A stretch of DNA of 64,000 nt from Pseudomonas asiatica. GTDB taxonomy: Bacteria; Pseudomonadota; Gammaproteobacteria; Pseudomonadales; Pseudomonadaceae. The stretch is taken from NCBI RefSeq assembly GCF_009932335.1, contig NZ_BLJF01000002.1, positions 124,001 through 188,000 of the forward strand, written 5' to 3'. A program made the position numbers and the translations under genes. Positions 30,210 to 38,898 of the stretch are shown piece by piece (the first letter of the stretch is position 1; the number at the start of each line of letters is the position of its first letter). Under the pieces are notes generated by a model. It had not been told where the DNA came from, made no database searches, and worked only from the letters and a program-made list of their open reading frames with translations.

Positions 30210-31877
30210 TCACGCCGTCTCCACCACTTCCCTGCGCCGCACCCCAGCAACCTTCACCTCTCCCTCCCCAGTCTCCGGCCCAAAGCTGTCACTACGCGCC
30301 ATCCGCCACATCCGCGCATAAAACTCGCTTTCAATCGAGCCACTGAGCAATTCGCCCGGTTTAAGGAACGTGTGCAGGTCCGAGAACAGCCCGATTTCGC
30401 TAGGGCTGATACGCCGCGCCAGGTGCTTGGGCTTGAGTTCCGAAGGGTGTTCCAGGCCCGCGGCAGCCAACATTTCGGCCAACGTATGCAGCGTGTTGCG
30501 GTGGAAGCTGGCCACCCGCTCGGCCTTGTCCGGCACCACCAAGGCGCGCTGGCGCAGCGGGTCTTGCGTGGCCACCCCGGTCGGGCATTTGTTGGTATGG
30601 CAGCTCTGCGACTGGATGCAGCCAATGGCGAACATGAAGCCGCGCGCGGAGTTGACCCAGTCCGCCCCGATGGCCAGCACGCTGGCGATGTCGAAGGCGC
30701 TGACGATCTTGCCCGCCGCGCCAATGCGGATGCCGGCGCGCAGGTTCAGGCCGACCAGGGTGTTGTGCACGAACATCAGGCCCTCGCGCATCGGCACGCC
30801 CATGTTGTCGCTGAACTCGCGTGGCGCCGCCCCGGTGCCGCCTTCCTTGCCATCGACGACGATGAAGTCCGGAGTGATGCCAGTGGCCAGCATGGCCTTG
30901 GCAATGCCCATGAACTCCCAAGGGTGGCCCAGGCAGAATTTGAACCCCACCGGCTTGCCGCCCGACAGCTCGCGCAGGCTGGCCACGAACTGCAGCAACT
31001 CGACTGGCGTGCGGAAGGCACTGTGCGCCGCTGGCGAGATGCAATCTTCGCCCACGCGCACGCCACGGGTTGCGGCAATTTCGGGGCTGACCTTGTGCCC
31101 CGGCAGGATGCCGCCGTGGCCCGGCTTGGCGCCCTGGCTGAGCTTGATCTCGATCATCTTCACCTGTGGCGAGCGCGCCTGCTCGGCGAATCGCTGTGGG
31201 TCGAAGCGGCCGTCCTCGGTGCGGCAGCCGAAGTAGCCACTGCCGATTTCCCAGATCAGGTCACCGCCATGTTCGCGGTGGTACGGGCTGATGCTGCCTT
31301 CGCCGGTGTCATGGGCAAAACGGCCCATGCGTGCACCGCGGTTCAGGGCAGCGATGGCGTTGGCGCTGAGGGCGCCGAAGCTCATGGCCGAGATGTTGAA
31401 GATAGATGCCGAATAGGGCAGGCGGCATTGCGGCCCGCCAATGGCGATGCGGAACGATGCCGGGTCTGGCGTGGCCACTGGCAGCATGGAATGGCTGATG
31501 AACTCGAAGCCGGGCTTGTAGGCATCGTTGAGGGTGCCGAAGGCCTTCTCGGCGCTTTCGTTCTTGGCCCGGGCGTAGACCAGCGAGCGCTGCGAGCGGG
31601 AGAACGGCAGCTTGTCGTCGTCGCCCTCGATCAGGTACTGGCGGATCTCCGGGCGGATGGTTTCGATCAGGTAGCGGATGTTGCCCAGGATCGGGTAGTT
31701 GCGGCGCACGGCGTGGTGGCTTTGCCGCAGGTCGTTCAGGCCGACCAGGCTGAGCAGCGCGGTGATCAGTGTCAACGGCCACAGCCAGGCATGCTGGGGT
31801 AGCAGCGGCAGGCTGGCGAAGGTGAACAGCAGGCAGAGGGCGAGGCAGGCGTAGCGGCTGGGTAGAGAGTGTTTCAT
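30210..31877 (-). CDS. membrane-anchored FMN-binding glutamate synthase-like protein
   Basis: About 555 residues. Two N-terminal hydrophobic helices (about 8-45) are followed by a GltB2-type FMN-binding barrel like the synthase domain of glutamate synthase: ISAMSFGALSANAIAALNRGA, GEGSISPYHREHGGDLIWEIG, HKVSPEIAATRGVRVGEDC, FIVVDGKEGGTGAAP and CHTNKCPTGVATQDP. The glutaminase half is absent, so it is not a complete glutamate synthase. The physiological reaction of these stand-alone proteins is not established. The start is the ATG at 31877. Confidence 0.83.
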   Translation of the reverse strand: MKHSLPSRYACLALCLLFTFASLPLLPQHAWLWPLTLITALLSLVGLNDLRQSHHAVRRNYPILGNIRYLIETIRPEIRQYLIEGDDDKLPFSRSQRSLVYARAKNESAEKAFGTLNDAYKPGFEFISHSMLPVATPDPASFRIAIGGPQCRLPYSASIFNISAMSFGALSANAIAALNRGARMGRFAHDTGEGSISPYHREHGGDLIWEIGSGYFGCRTEDGRFDPQRFAEQARSPQVKMIEIKLSQGAKPGHGGILPGHKVSPEIAATRGVRVGEDCISPAAHSAFRTPVELLQFVASLRELSGGKPVGFKFCLGHPWEFMGIAKAMLATGITPDFIVVDGKEGGTGAAPREFSDNMGVPMREGLMFVHNTLVGLNLRAGIRIGAAGKIVSAFDIASVLAIGADWVNSARGFMFAIGCIQSQSCHTNKCPTGVATQDPLRQRALVVPDKAERVASFHRNTLHTLAEMLAAAGLEHPSELKPKHLARRISPSEIGLFSDLHTFLKPGELLSGSIESEFYARMWRMARSDSFGPETGEGEVKVAGVRRREVVETA

Positions 31878-31980
31878 GGGTCCATCGCAGGCAGGATGAC
31901 CGGGCATAGGATAGGCAAAGGCGGGGAGGGGAAAACCTGGGTAATCGGTAAAAGACTGTTACCTGATTGTGGTTGTGTTG

Positions 31981-32090
31981 CCTGTGCTGGCCTCATCGCC
32001 GGCAAGCCTGCTCCCACCTCGACCGCACCGATTTCAAGCCATGCGCAGTTCCGGTGGGAGCTGGCTTGCCGGCGATGAGGCCAGCACAGG
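31981..32090. repeat. REP pair with long matching outer arms
   Basis: CCTGTGCTGGCCTCATCGCC at the left is matched by its exact complement at the right, flanking the usual GGCAAGCC...GGCTTGCC arms. It lies upstream of the glutamate-synthase-like gene and downstream of the sensor gene. Confidence 0.88.
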
Positions 32091-32117
32091 CGGCACAGTT
32101 CCTCCTCCACAAAAGTG

Positions 32118-33494
32118 TTAGCGAGGCAGCAACACGCTGACCCGCAACCCACCCCCCTCGCGGTTCGCCAGCAGCAACTCGCCCCCATGGCTGGCAGCAA
32201 TCCGCTGGGCGATGCTCAACCCCAGCCCATACCCCCCGGACGCCTGGTTGCGCGACCCTTCACCACGCACGAACGGGTCGATGATGGTCGCCAGCAGGCT
32301 CGGCGCAATCCCCGGGCCGCGGTCATCGATATGGATGAACACCCCTGTGGTCGCCTGCTCCAGCGTGACCGAAACTTCCTTGGCATAACGCAACGCATTG
32401 ACCAGCAGGTTCTGCAGGCAGCGCTGCAGCAGCAGGGCATCGACCCGCAGGCTGCCCCCCTGGCCATGCACCGGCAACGGCTCTTCGGCAGTGGCCAGCT
32501 CCGCGCACTGGCGCACCACCAGCCGGTCCAGGTCTACCTGTTGCAAGTTCTGCTGCTCCCCCGCGCGCAGGTAATCGAGCACCTGGCCGATCATGTTGTC
32601 CATCTGCGCGATGTTCTGCCGCAGGCGTTGCCGGTTTTCGTCGTCCGGCAAGCGCTCCAGGCGCAGGCGCATGCGCGTCAGCGGGGTGCGCAGGTCGTGG
32701 GACACGGCGGCCAGGAAGTAGGCCTTGTCGTTGACCATCGCGATCAGCCGCTGCTGCATGGCGTTGAAGGCCTGGGCCGCCTGGCGCACTTCCTCCGGGC
32801 CATCCAGCGCCAAGGGCGGCTGCTCGAGGTTGCTGCCCAGGCCGCGCGCGGCATCGGCCAGGCGCCGCAGCGGGCGCAGGCACAGGCGCACGGCTATCAG
32901 GCACACCAGCAATACCGCGACGATGCGCAGCGCATACACCCGCAACAGGTAATCGCTGATCAGCACCCAGGCCGACTCGCCGCTCCAGCCTTGCAGTTCC
33001 TGGCCCTCGATGGTCAGCCAATGCCCATCGGCCAACGGTACCGCGAACTGCAGATGCGCCTGGGCCGTGCGCAGGCCGAACAGGCTGCGCCAGACGATCG
33101 GCTGGCCCTGTTCGTCGGTCAGCTGCACCTTCATCAGGCGCACGTCCTGGGCATGCCCCAACTCGTACTCGAGGGCCTGGTGCAGCAACAGCTCGACACG
33201 CCTGCGCCCGCGGCGCTCGTCCTGCACCGGCGTGGGCAGGGCTTCGCTGCAACGCACTTGGTAATGCGCTGGCGCCTGCAATGCACCGGCACGGCAGTCA
33301 GCCTGGGCGATCAACGGCGCGCTGCGTGCGGCAATCAGCCGGACAGGGGCCTCGAGAACCTGGGCAAAACGCACATCGAACCAGATGCTGCTGGACATCA
33401 ACTGGATCAGCACGGTGCCGCTGACCATTATCAGCAGCAACTGGCCGAACAACGTGCGTGGCCACAGCCGGCGCAGCCAGCGCATGTCAGGCAT
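32118..33494 (-). CDS. sensor histidine kinase
   Basis: A 458-residue membrane kinase: first hydrophobic helix at about residues 15-38, a periplasmic domain of roughly 130 residues containing two Cys, a second helix near 185-203, HAMP, the H box LAAVSHDLRTPLTRMRLRLE, and HATPase_c (NLLVNALRYAK, DRGPGI, GGYGLGLSIAQRI). The start overlaps the response regulator stop; ATGs at 33494 and 33485 are both possible. It lies beside a divergent siderophore receptor gene, recalling the PfeS/PirS systems, so iron-siderophore sensing is a plausible role. Confidence 0.85.
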   Translation of the reverse strand: MPDMRWLRRLWPRTLFGQLLLIMVSGTVLIQLMSSSIWFDVRFAQVLEAPVRLIAARSAPLIAQADCRAGALQAPAHYQVRCSEALPTPVQDERRGRRRVELLLHQALEYELGHAQDVRLMKVQLTDEQGQPIVWRSLFGLRTAQAHLQFAVPLADGHWLTIEGQELQGWSGESAWVLISDYLLRVYALRIVAVLLVCLIAVRLCLRPLRRLADAARGLGSNLEQPPLALDGPEEVRQAAQAFNAMQQRLIAMVNDKAYFLAAVSHDLRTPLTRMRLRLERLPDDENRQRLRQNIAQMDNMIGQVLDYLRAGEQQNLQQVDLDRLVVRQCAELATAEEPLPVHGQGGSLRVDALLLQRCLQNLLVNALRYAKEVSVTLEQATTGVFIHIDDRGPGIAPSLLATIIDPFVRGEGSRNQASGGYGLGLSIAQRIAASHGGELLLANREGGGLRVSVLLPR

Positions 33495-34206
33495 CGGCCC
33501 CGTTGGCGGCGATGCTCAGCAAATAGCCTTCGTTGCGGATAGTGAGAATTTGCGCGGCACCCGCCGGCGCGTGGCGCAGGTGCTGGCGCAGGCGGCTGAC
33601 GCACATGTCCACCGAACGGTCGTCTGGCAGGTGGTCGCGGCCGAACGCACTGCGCGTCAGCTGGTCGCGGGACACCACACGGTTGTTGGCTTCCAGCAGC
33701 TCGCGCAGTACGCGGTAGTCGGAGCGGGGCAGGGTCAGGGTCTCGCCATCGGGGCGGGTGAGCAGGCGTTTCACGTGTTCCAGGCGGAAGCCGGCGAACA
33801 GCTGGGCATCTTCTACCGGCTCTTCGGCGGGCGCATCCAGGCGTTGCGGACGACGCAGCACGGCCTTGATCCGGGCGATCAGCTCGCGTGGCTCGAAGGG
33901 CTTGGCCAGGTAGTCATCGGCACCCACCTCCAGACCGATGATGCGGTCCAGCGTGCTGCCCTTGGCCGACAGCATGATCACCGCCAGCCCCGGCGTGGCT
34001 TGCAGCTGGCGGCACAGGCTCAGGCCATCTTCGCCCGGCAGCATCAGGTCCAGCACCACCAGCTCAACCTTGTGCCGGGCCAGGTGCTCGCGCATCTGCT
34101 CGCCGTCAGCCGCTGCCAGCACGTTATAGCCGGCATCTGTCAGGTAATCACAAAGAAGTTCGCGGATCTCGTCGTCATCGTCGACAACAAGCAAAGTTGT
34201 GCTCAT
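33487..34206 (-). CDS. OmpR-family response regulator
   Basis: A 239-residue regulator with receiver (LVVDDDDEI; Asp53 in [12 protein letters not shown]; Lys in LAKPFEPREL) and winged-helix output domain (SVDMCVSRLRQHL, ILTIRNEGYLLSI). Starting at MSTTLLVVDDD gives the usual short lead-in. It is the first gene of the pair with the sensor kinase and is divergent from the TonB receptor gene across 140 bases, so the receptor is its most likely target. Confidence 0.86.
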   Translation of the reverse strand: MSTTLLVVDDDDEIRELLCDYLTDAGYNVLAAADGEQMREHLARHKVELVVLDLMLPGEDGLSLCRQLQATPGLAVIMLSAKGSTLDRIIGLEVGADDYLAKPFEPRELIARIKAVLRRPQRLDAPAEEPVEDAQLFAGFRLEHVKRLLTRPDGETLTLPRSDYRVLRELLEANNRVVSRDQLTRSAFGRDHLPDDRSVDMCVSRLRQHLRHAPAGAAQILTIRNEGYLLSIAANGADA

Positions 34207-34346
34207 GCAGAAAAACACCTGTTCGGTGAGGGCCGGTGGCGCTCGTTACGTTCGATTACATCCCCGTACAAGCCGGGTCTGGAGCCCGGGGGGCCGATCC
34301 CTAGAATCCTAACAAAAAATCATCTGCAAATACGAAGCCTTCCCAA
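34207..34346. promoter_or_regulatory. divergent control region, two-component system / TonB receptor
   Basis: 140 bases shared by the promoters of the response regulator and the receptor gene. A GC-rich palindrome (GGGTCTGGAGCCC, near 34276-34289) and an AT-rich stretch (about 34310-34335) are visible. No convincing Fur box. Confidence 0.4.
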
Positions 34347-36644
34347 ATGAACTCCGAGAGCACCTCGAACACCTTCCCCTCCATCAGCCGAGGCGGCACA
34401 CGCCTTAAACCGCTGGCCCTGTTCATTGCCGTGGCCGTCAGCGGTGGCGCGATGGCTGCCGACAGCAAGCCCCTGGAACTGGAGGCCACGCAGATCGAAG
34501 ACAGCGCCCTGCTGCCTGCCGACGAAGCTGGTCAGCTGGGTTACACCGTCGAAAGCACCCGCAGCTCCACCGGCCTGGCCCTGACGCCGCGCCAGACGCC
34601 GCAGTCGGTCACCACCATTACCCGCCAGCAAATGGATGACCGCGACATCCACACCATCGAGGAAGCGCTGGAAACCACCCCAGGCGTGACCGCGAGCAAG
34701 TCCGAAGTGGGCGGGCGTACCGACTACCGTGCCCGTGGTTACTCGATCAGCAACTGGAAGGTCGATGGCCTGCAGTTCCAGGGCGGGTCCGATTTCAGTG
34801 GCGGCGGCAACGCACTGAACATGGACCTGTACGAGCGCATCGACATCGTGCGCGGCGCCAACGGCCTGCTGGGCGGTACCGGCGACCCGTCGGCCACCGT
34901 CAACCTGATCCGCAAGGCACCGACCAGGACGTTCGGCGGTTGCGCCTATGCCACCTACGGCAGTTGGGACAAACGCCGCCTGGGCGCCGACCTCAACTTG
35001 CCGCTGTCCGAAGACGGCCGCCTGCGTTCGCGCTTCGTGATGACCCAGCAGGACGCCAACTCATTCCGCGACAACCAGTCCGAGCGCTCCCGTGCAGCGC
35101 TGGCCAACTTCGAGTTCGACCTGGACGACGCCACCACCCTTGGTGCCGGCTACCAGTACGAGTACAACAAGATTGTCGGCGGTGGCTGGGGTGCGAACAT
35201 CCCGATCTGGTACAGCGATGGCAGCAAGACCGACCTGCCGCGCAGCACCAACGTGGTACCCAGCTGGAGCTTTGGCGAGTACACCACCCGCACCGCGTTC
35301 GGCTCGCTGGAGCACCGCTTCGACAACGACTGGACGCTGGACCTGAAAGCCGCCCAGAGCACCGCCGAAACCCTCAACCACCGTGGCCTGGCCAAGGTCA
35401 ACTCGGCAGGCCGTGGCAGCTACGGCGGCTACTGGGACCAGGATGGCAGCGGCGCCGTGCTCAACGGCCTGCACAGCTCCACCGACACCACCCAGCAGTC
35501 GGCGCAGATCGACCTGTCCGGCCCGTTCCAACTGTTTGGCCGTACCCACCAGGCGATGGTTGGCTACAACGACAGCCGCACCGTGGCCTGGTCGCCGGAA
35601 TACACCTGCACCATGGTCGGTGACGGCATGGCCAGTGCGCCTGCGCTGGGCTGCCAGTTCCGCGCCAACAACGGCTTCCCGCTGACCGACTGGCGCAATG
35701 GCGTGGATGACGACTACAACATCATCGCCTCGCGCACCGGCCGCCACAGCAAGACCACCACCCGCCTGCAGGGCATGTACGCGGCAACCCGCCTGAGCAT
35801 CACCGACCCACTGTCGGTCATCCTCGGCGTGCGCACCAGCAACTACTCGGCCACCACCCGCAGCGTGGCTGGCGCACGTACCAGCCAGGAAGAGAACGGC
35901 ATCGTCACCCCGTACCTGGGCGCCGTGTACGACCTCAACGACAACTACTCGCTGTATGCCAGCTACACCGACATCTTCACCCCGCAAACCGCTGAAACCA
36001 GCAGCGGCAGCAAGGTCGAGCCGATTCGCGGGCAAAGCTACGAGACGGGCATCAAGGGAGAGTGGTTCGATGGCCGCCTGAACGCCTCGGCGGCGTACTT
36101 CCGCACCAAGCAGGAAAACAAGGCAGTGCTCGACGGCGACCTGACCACCCCCACCGGTGGCGACGCCTACAAGGCCGGTTCCGGCCAGGAAACCGACGGT
36201 ATCGACCTGGAAATCGCCGGCGCCCTGACCCCCAGCTGGAACGTGTACGCCGGCTACACCTACCTGCACTTCCGTCGCGTCGACAGCGACGGCCGCAGCG
36301 ACCCATCGCACCTGTTCAAGGCCTCGACCACCTACCGCCTTTCCGGCCCGCTCGACCGCCTGACCCTGGGCGCCGGGGTTACTGCGCAGTGCAACATCCG
36401 CGCAATCTCCAGCCCGGCGGGCCAGCCGAGCAATGGTGTGAGCAACGGTGCCACTGACGTGAATTGGTCCGGTTATGCCATCTGGAATGCCATGGCCAAG
36501 TACCAGCTGATTGACGACACCAGCGTCAGCCTCAACGCCAACAACCTGTTCGACAAGCACTACTACACCCGCTACGGGTTCTATGCCGGGGCAATTTATG
36601 GTGACCCACGCAACCTGTCGCTGACGGTCAGCACAGCGTTCTGA
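34347..36644 (+). CDS. TonB-dependent siderophore receptor (FhuE-like)
   Basis: A 765-residue outer-membrane receptor. The signal region ends near residue 38 (VAVSGGAMAA). The plug contains LTPRQTPQSVTTITRQQMDD, DYRARGYSISNWKVDGLQFQ and IDIVRGANGLLGGTGDPSAT, the pattern of hydroxamate or mixed-ligand siderophore receptors such as FhuE and FpvA. The barrel ends LSLTVSTAF with the C-terminal Phe. No N-terminal secretin/TonB short domain is present, so control is not through an anti-sigma partner but likely through the divergent two-component system. Confidence 0.86.
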   Translation: MNSESTSNTFPSISRGGTRLKPLALFIAVAVSGGAMAADSKPLELEATQIEDSALLPADEAGQLGYTVESTRSSTGLALTPRQTPQSVTTITRQQMDDRDIHTIEEALETTPGVTASKSEVGGRTDYRARGYSISNWKVDGLQFQGGSDFSGGGNALNMDLYERIDIVRGANGLLGGTGDPSATVNLIRKAPTRTFGGCAYATYGSWDKRRLGADLNLPLSEDGRLRSRFVMTQQDANSFRDNQSERSRAALANFEFDLDDATTLGAGYQYEYNKIVGGGWGANIPIWYSDGSKTDLPRSTNVVPSWSFGEYTTRTAFGSLEHRFDNDWTLDLKAAQSTAETLNHRGLAKVNSAGRGSYGGYWDQDGSGAVLNGLHSSTDTTQQSAQIDLSGPFQLFGRTHQAMVGYNDSRTVAWSPEYTCTMVGDGMASAPALGCQFRANNGFPLTDWRNGVDDDYNIIASRTGRHSKTTTRLQGMYAATRLSITDPLSVILGVRTSNYSATTRSVAGARTSQEENGIVTPYLGAVYDLNDNYSLYASYTDIFTPQTAETSSGSKVEPIRGQSYETGIKGEWFDGRLNASAAYFRTKQENKAVLDGDLTTPTGGDAYKAGSGQETDGIDLEIAGALTPSWNVYAGYTYLHFRRVDSDGRSDPSHLFKASTTYRLSGPLDRLTLGAGVTAQCNIRAISSPAGQPSNGVSNGATDVNWSGYAIWNAMAKYQLIDDTSVSLNANNLFDKHYYTRYGFYAGAIYGDPRNLSLTVSTAF

Positions 36645-36655
36645 TCAACCGCACC

Positions 36656-36910
36656 TGGGGCTGCTGCGCAGCCCATCGCCGGCAAGCCGGGCTCCCACAT
36701 ATACAGCGCATATCTTGAATCCGGCGCGCCCCGTTGGTAGCAACTGCCGTGCTCAATTTCTAACAGGTGGCGCGATCCCTGTGGGAGCGGGCGCGCCCGC
36801 GAACACGGGCGAAGCCCGTGCCATCCACCGCAGCACCTCATTCGCTGGGCCGCATCGGCCTCAAGGCATGCGCTGTACCTGTAGGAGCCCGGCTTGCCGG
36901 CTATGGGCCG
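36656..36910. repeat. cluster of three REP elements
   Basis: A GGGGCTGCTGCGCAGCCC palindrome with a CGCCGGCAAGCC arm (left), a middle element GTGGGAGCGGGCGCGCCCGC followed by CACGGGCGAAGCCCGTG, and a right element TGTAGGAGCCCGGCTTGCCGG. The three differ in core sequence, which suggests separate insertions. This fills the gap between the receptor and the DUF3079 gene. Confidence 0.82.
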
Positions 36911-36925
36911 CAAAGCTGCCCTGTT

Positions 36926-37132
36926 TCACCTAGGGCCAGTCTCTTGCTGGCGATCAACCGGCTTCTCCAGCCGGTCCTCGAAACTGTCCCAGTCCTCGCC
37001 AAACAGTTCCGCTGGGTGCATGGTCCGACTCGCCCCATTGCCACAGGCCAATGACTTGGCCGGGCAGTACAGGTCGCAGCCCCAGCAGATGCGCTCCGGG
37101 TGGCTGGGGGTTTTGGGGAATTTCTTGGCCAT
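36926..37132 (-). CDS. DUF3079 family protein
   Basis: A 68-residue protein of the DUF3079 family, recognisable from HPERICWGCDLYCPAKSLAC followed by GNGASRT and ELFGEDW. Four cysteines in CxxC-type spacing suggest a metal or iron-sulfur site, but no function is known. AAGGA precedes the ATG (AAGGAAACC). It lies alone, with REP elements downstream. Confidence 0.85.
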   Translation of the reverse strand: MAKKFPKTPSHPERICWGCDLYCPAKSLACGNGASRTMHPAELFGEDWDSFEDRLEKPVDRQQETGPR

Positions 37133-37241
37133 GGTTTCCTTCCCTCAAGGGCTGACTGATCTCAGGCTAAGCTGCGTGCCGGCGTCAGGCTTGATTGAGA
37201 TCAATCTTGGAGGAAGGGATCATGCAGAGCGTGCTGGAAAC

Positions 37242-37273
37242 AAAAAAGGCCCACCTTTCGGTGAGCCTTTTTT
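37242..37273 (-). terminator. bidirectional-looking terminator of tRNA-Thr
   Basis: AAAAAAGGC(T)CACC pairs with GGTG(G)GCCTTTTTT around CGAAA on the minus strand, 12 bases after the tRNA 3' end. A run of A on the other side makes it usable in both directions. Confidence 0.88.
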
Positions 37274-37284
37274 GATACTGCGTA

Positions 37285-37360
<76 letters not shown>

Positions 37361-37458
37361 AATGGGGCGTCATTATAACGATCGGTTGGCGCCTGTAAAC
37401 CACTTCGTTGCGAATGTTCGCAAATGACCTAAGTCACCGACCTGAAAGAAGAATTTTC

Positions 37459-37707
37459 CTACCAGCCGCGATGGATGGTGGTGACGCTCGGCTCGGTTTT
37501 GCCCGGGTTGAAGAACAGCTTGTCATTGTCGCAGCCGCGCTTGCGGCAGGGGCTTTCGGTGCGCAGGGGCAGGCCGTTGTCGCCGCCCAGCTGCATGCCG
37601 GGGTGGTTCCAGCCCAGGCTGCTGGTGGGGTGGGGAGCGGTGCCGCTGGCGCAGCCGGTCAGGGCCAGGGCGAGGGTCAGCAGGGCGAGGGGCTTGGCTT
37701 GGGTCAC
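37459..37707 (-). CDS. small outer-membrane-type lipoprotein
   Basis: An 82-residue product with a lipoprotein signal: hydrophobic core ALLTLALAL followed by lipobox LTGC (Cys19). The residue after Cys is Ala, so outer-membrane sorting is expected. The mature part is short, Gly/Pro/Asn-rich, and has two further Cys (PCRKRGCDN), perhaps one disulfide. The start is GTG. I do not recognise a family function. Confidence 0.72.
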   Translation of the reverse strand: MTQAKPLALLTLALALTGCASGTAPHPTSSLGWNHPGMQLGGDNGLPLRTESPCRKRGCDNDKLFFNPGKTEPSVTTIHRGW

Positions 37708-37860
37708 GATGGTCGGGTCCGTTAGTCCATTGTCGGTTCTGGCGCAACGCCAGAAGGTCGCGGGGCTGGCGGGTAGCGCGCGACGTCACTTTTTAATCAT
37801 TTGGGGCGGCGGATGATACACCGTTGCGGCGGTCGGGCATTAGCTTTGTGTTGCTTGTGA

Positions 37861-37955
37861 TGGCCTATTCGCGGGCTTGCCCGCTCCCACAGGATCTCCA
37901 CAAGCCTTGAAACTGTGTAGTACTTGTGGGAACGGGCGCGCCCGCGAATAGGCCA
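37861..37955. repeat. REP pair
   Basis: TGGCCTATTCGCGGGCTTGC with CCGCTCCCACAGG and an inverted arm ending CGCGAATAGGCCA. The right arm differs in its core (GGGCGCGCCC) from the left (GGGCTTGCCC). Confidence 0.87.
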
Positions 37956-38006
37956 TCAGCTGTACGAAGATTCTGAACTTTAGGGCTAACAGCTTCAGGG
38001 GTTGGT

Positions 38007-38271
38007 GGCTTCGGAACTATCCTACGCGCGCCGCCGAAGTATCGCTGTTGTCGGGGAAATGGCTCACGGATACCGTTTTCGGGTCGCTCTGGCGACCGGG
38101 TGTGAGAACCCTGATCGAATAAGCGCTACCCATTTATGGTGGCCGTACGCGGGCAGACTTCGGTCTGGCCGGGCTTCCTTATTCGACCGGTTTCTCACCC
38201 CGCGTACGGCTGCCACCCAAATCCGTGAGAAAGATTTCTGGCAGTCCCCTCCTCGAGTAAGGATTTATGCC
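38007..38271 (+). ncRNA. candidate structured leader RNA of the DUF3077 gene
   Basis: A gene-free stretch with many complementary segments. CTTCGG 38009-38014 pairs with 38034-38039. CTCACGGAT 38063-38071 pairs with 38221-38229. GGTCGC 38082-38087 pairs with 38092-38097. 38098-38110 pairs with 38189-38201 (12 pairs, two bulges). CGAATAAG 38116-38123 pairs with 38178-38185. CAGAC 38154-38158 pairs with 38163-38167 around a UUCG loop. GGTG plus GCCGTACGCGGG 38138-38153 pairs with 38199-38217 and crosses the previous long helices. It directly precedes the DUF3077 gene. I do not recognise it as a named RNA family. Confidence 0.55.
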
Positions 38272-38547
38272 ATGAAGAAAACCATCATCGAACCCATCAC
38301 TACCGCAGGCGTGGAAACCTTCCTCGCAGCCGGTAACCCATCCCTCAATCTGCTACGCGTGGAGCCTGGCGTCCCCGTCGATGCTGCCTATGAGCATGTC
38401 TCGATCCTGATGGGCTACATCAAGCATCTGGTGCGCGAGGGGGATATGGAGGATGACCATAAATTCCTGGGCGCCGCCGATTATCTGTGCGACATGGCCA
38501 AGGCGCTGATGAACGATATCGAGATTGCCAAGAACAAGGTCCATTGA
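38272..38547 (+). CDS. DUF3077/DUF6124-type small protein
   Basis: A 91-residue acidic protein (MKKTIIEPITTAGVETFLAA) of a Pseudomonas-specific family of small proteins. It appears helical, has no signal or membrane segment, and contains EHVSILMGYIKHLVREGDME and a DYLCDMAKALMNDIE helix. Function unknown. A two-codon frame ATG-CCA-TGA at 38267-38275 sits on the ribosome site side, its stop overlapping the gene's ATG. The long folded leader upstream suggests RNA-level control. Confidence 0.75.
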   Translation: MKKTIIEPITTAGVETFLAAGNPSLNLLRVEPGVPVDAAYEHVSILMGYIKHLVREGDMEDDHKFLGAADYLCDMAKALMNDIEIAKNKVH

Positions 38548-38550
38548 AAG

Positions 38551-38621
38551 TCGTAGGAGCGGGTACCGCATCGCATGGCACGGGCTTCGCCCGTGTTCGC
38601 GGGCACGCCCGCTCCCACAGG
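38551..38621. repeat. REP elements after the DUF3077 gene
   Basis: GTAGGAGCGGGTACCGC start of one element, a CACGGGCTTCGCCCGTG hairpin, then CGCGGGCACGCCCGCTCCC. It begins four bases after the stop codon. Confidence 0.82.
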
Positions 38622-38898
38622 AATCGCGTAAACCTGCAGATTTCTGAGCAAGAAAAAGAACCCACAAAGGCCGTGCAAACAGTGCTTGCGCCAACCACAA
38701 GAAATGTTTATGCACAAGTGGCATCGGCGACTTGCGCGAAAGGCATGCCGGATCGATACACCGCCGGTCTTTGCGCAAACGCCTGTTTTTACTGGCCTTG
38801 ACGCGCAAGCCGGAATAAGCCAAACGCTTGAAATAGCGCTTGGATCCAACAGGTAATCACAAGCTTGTTCACAGAGTTATCCACAGGTTGTGCTGCGG
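38622..38898. other. gene-free stretch with two DnaA-box matches
   Basis: About 275 bases with no credible gene on either strand. Contains TTATGCACA (38709-38717) and TTATCCACA (38877-38885), both fitting the DnaA box TTWTNCACA, and the palindrome ACAAGCTTGT just before the second. No AT-rich unwinding element or dnaA/dnaN genes are near, so I do not call an origin. Confidence 0.4.

Noticed and set aside
38063..38229. Terminal inverted repeats of a small mobile element around the DUF3077 leader
   Set aside because: The 9-base outer repeat has no flanking target duplication and the internal complements are better explained by RNA folding.
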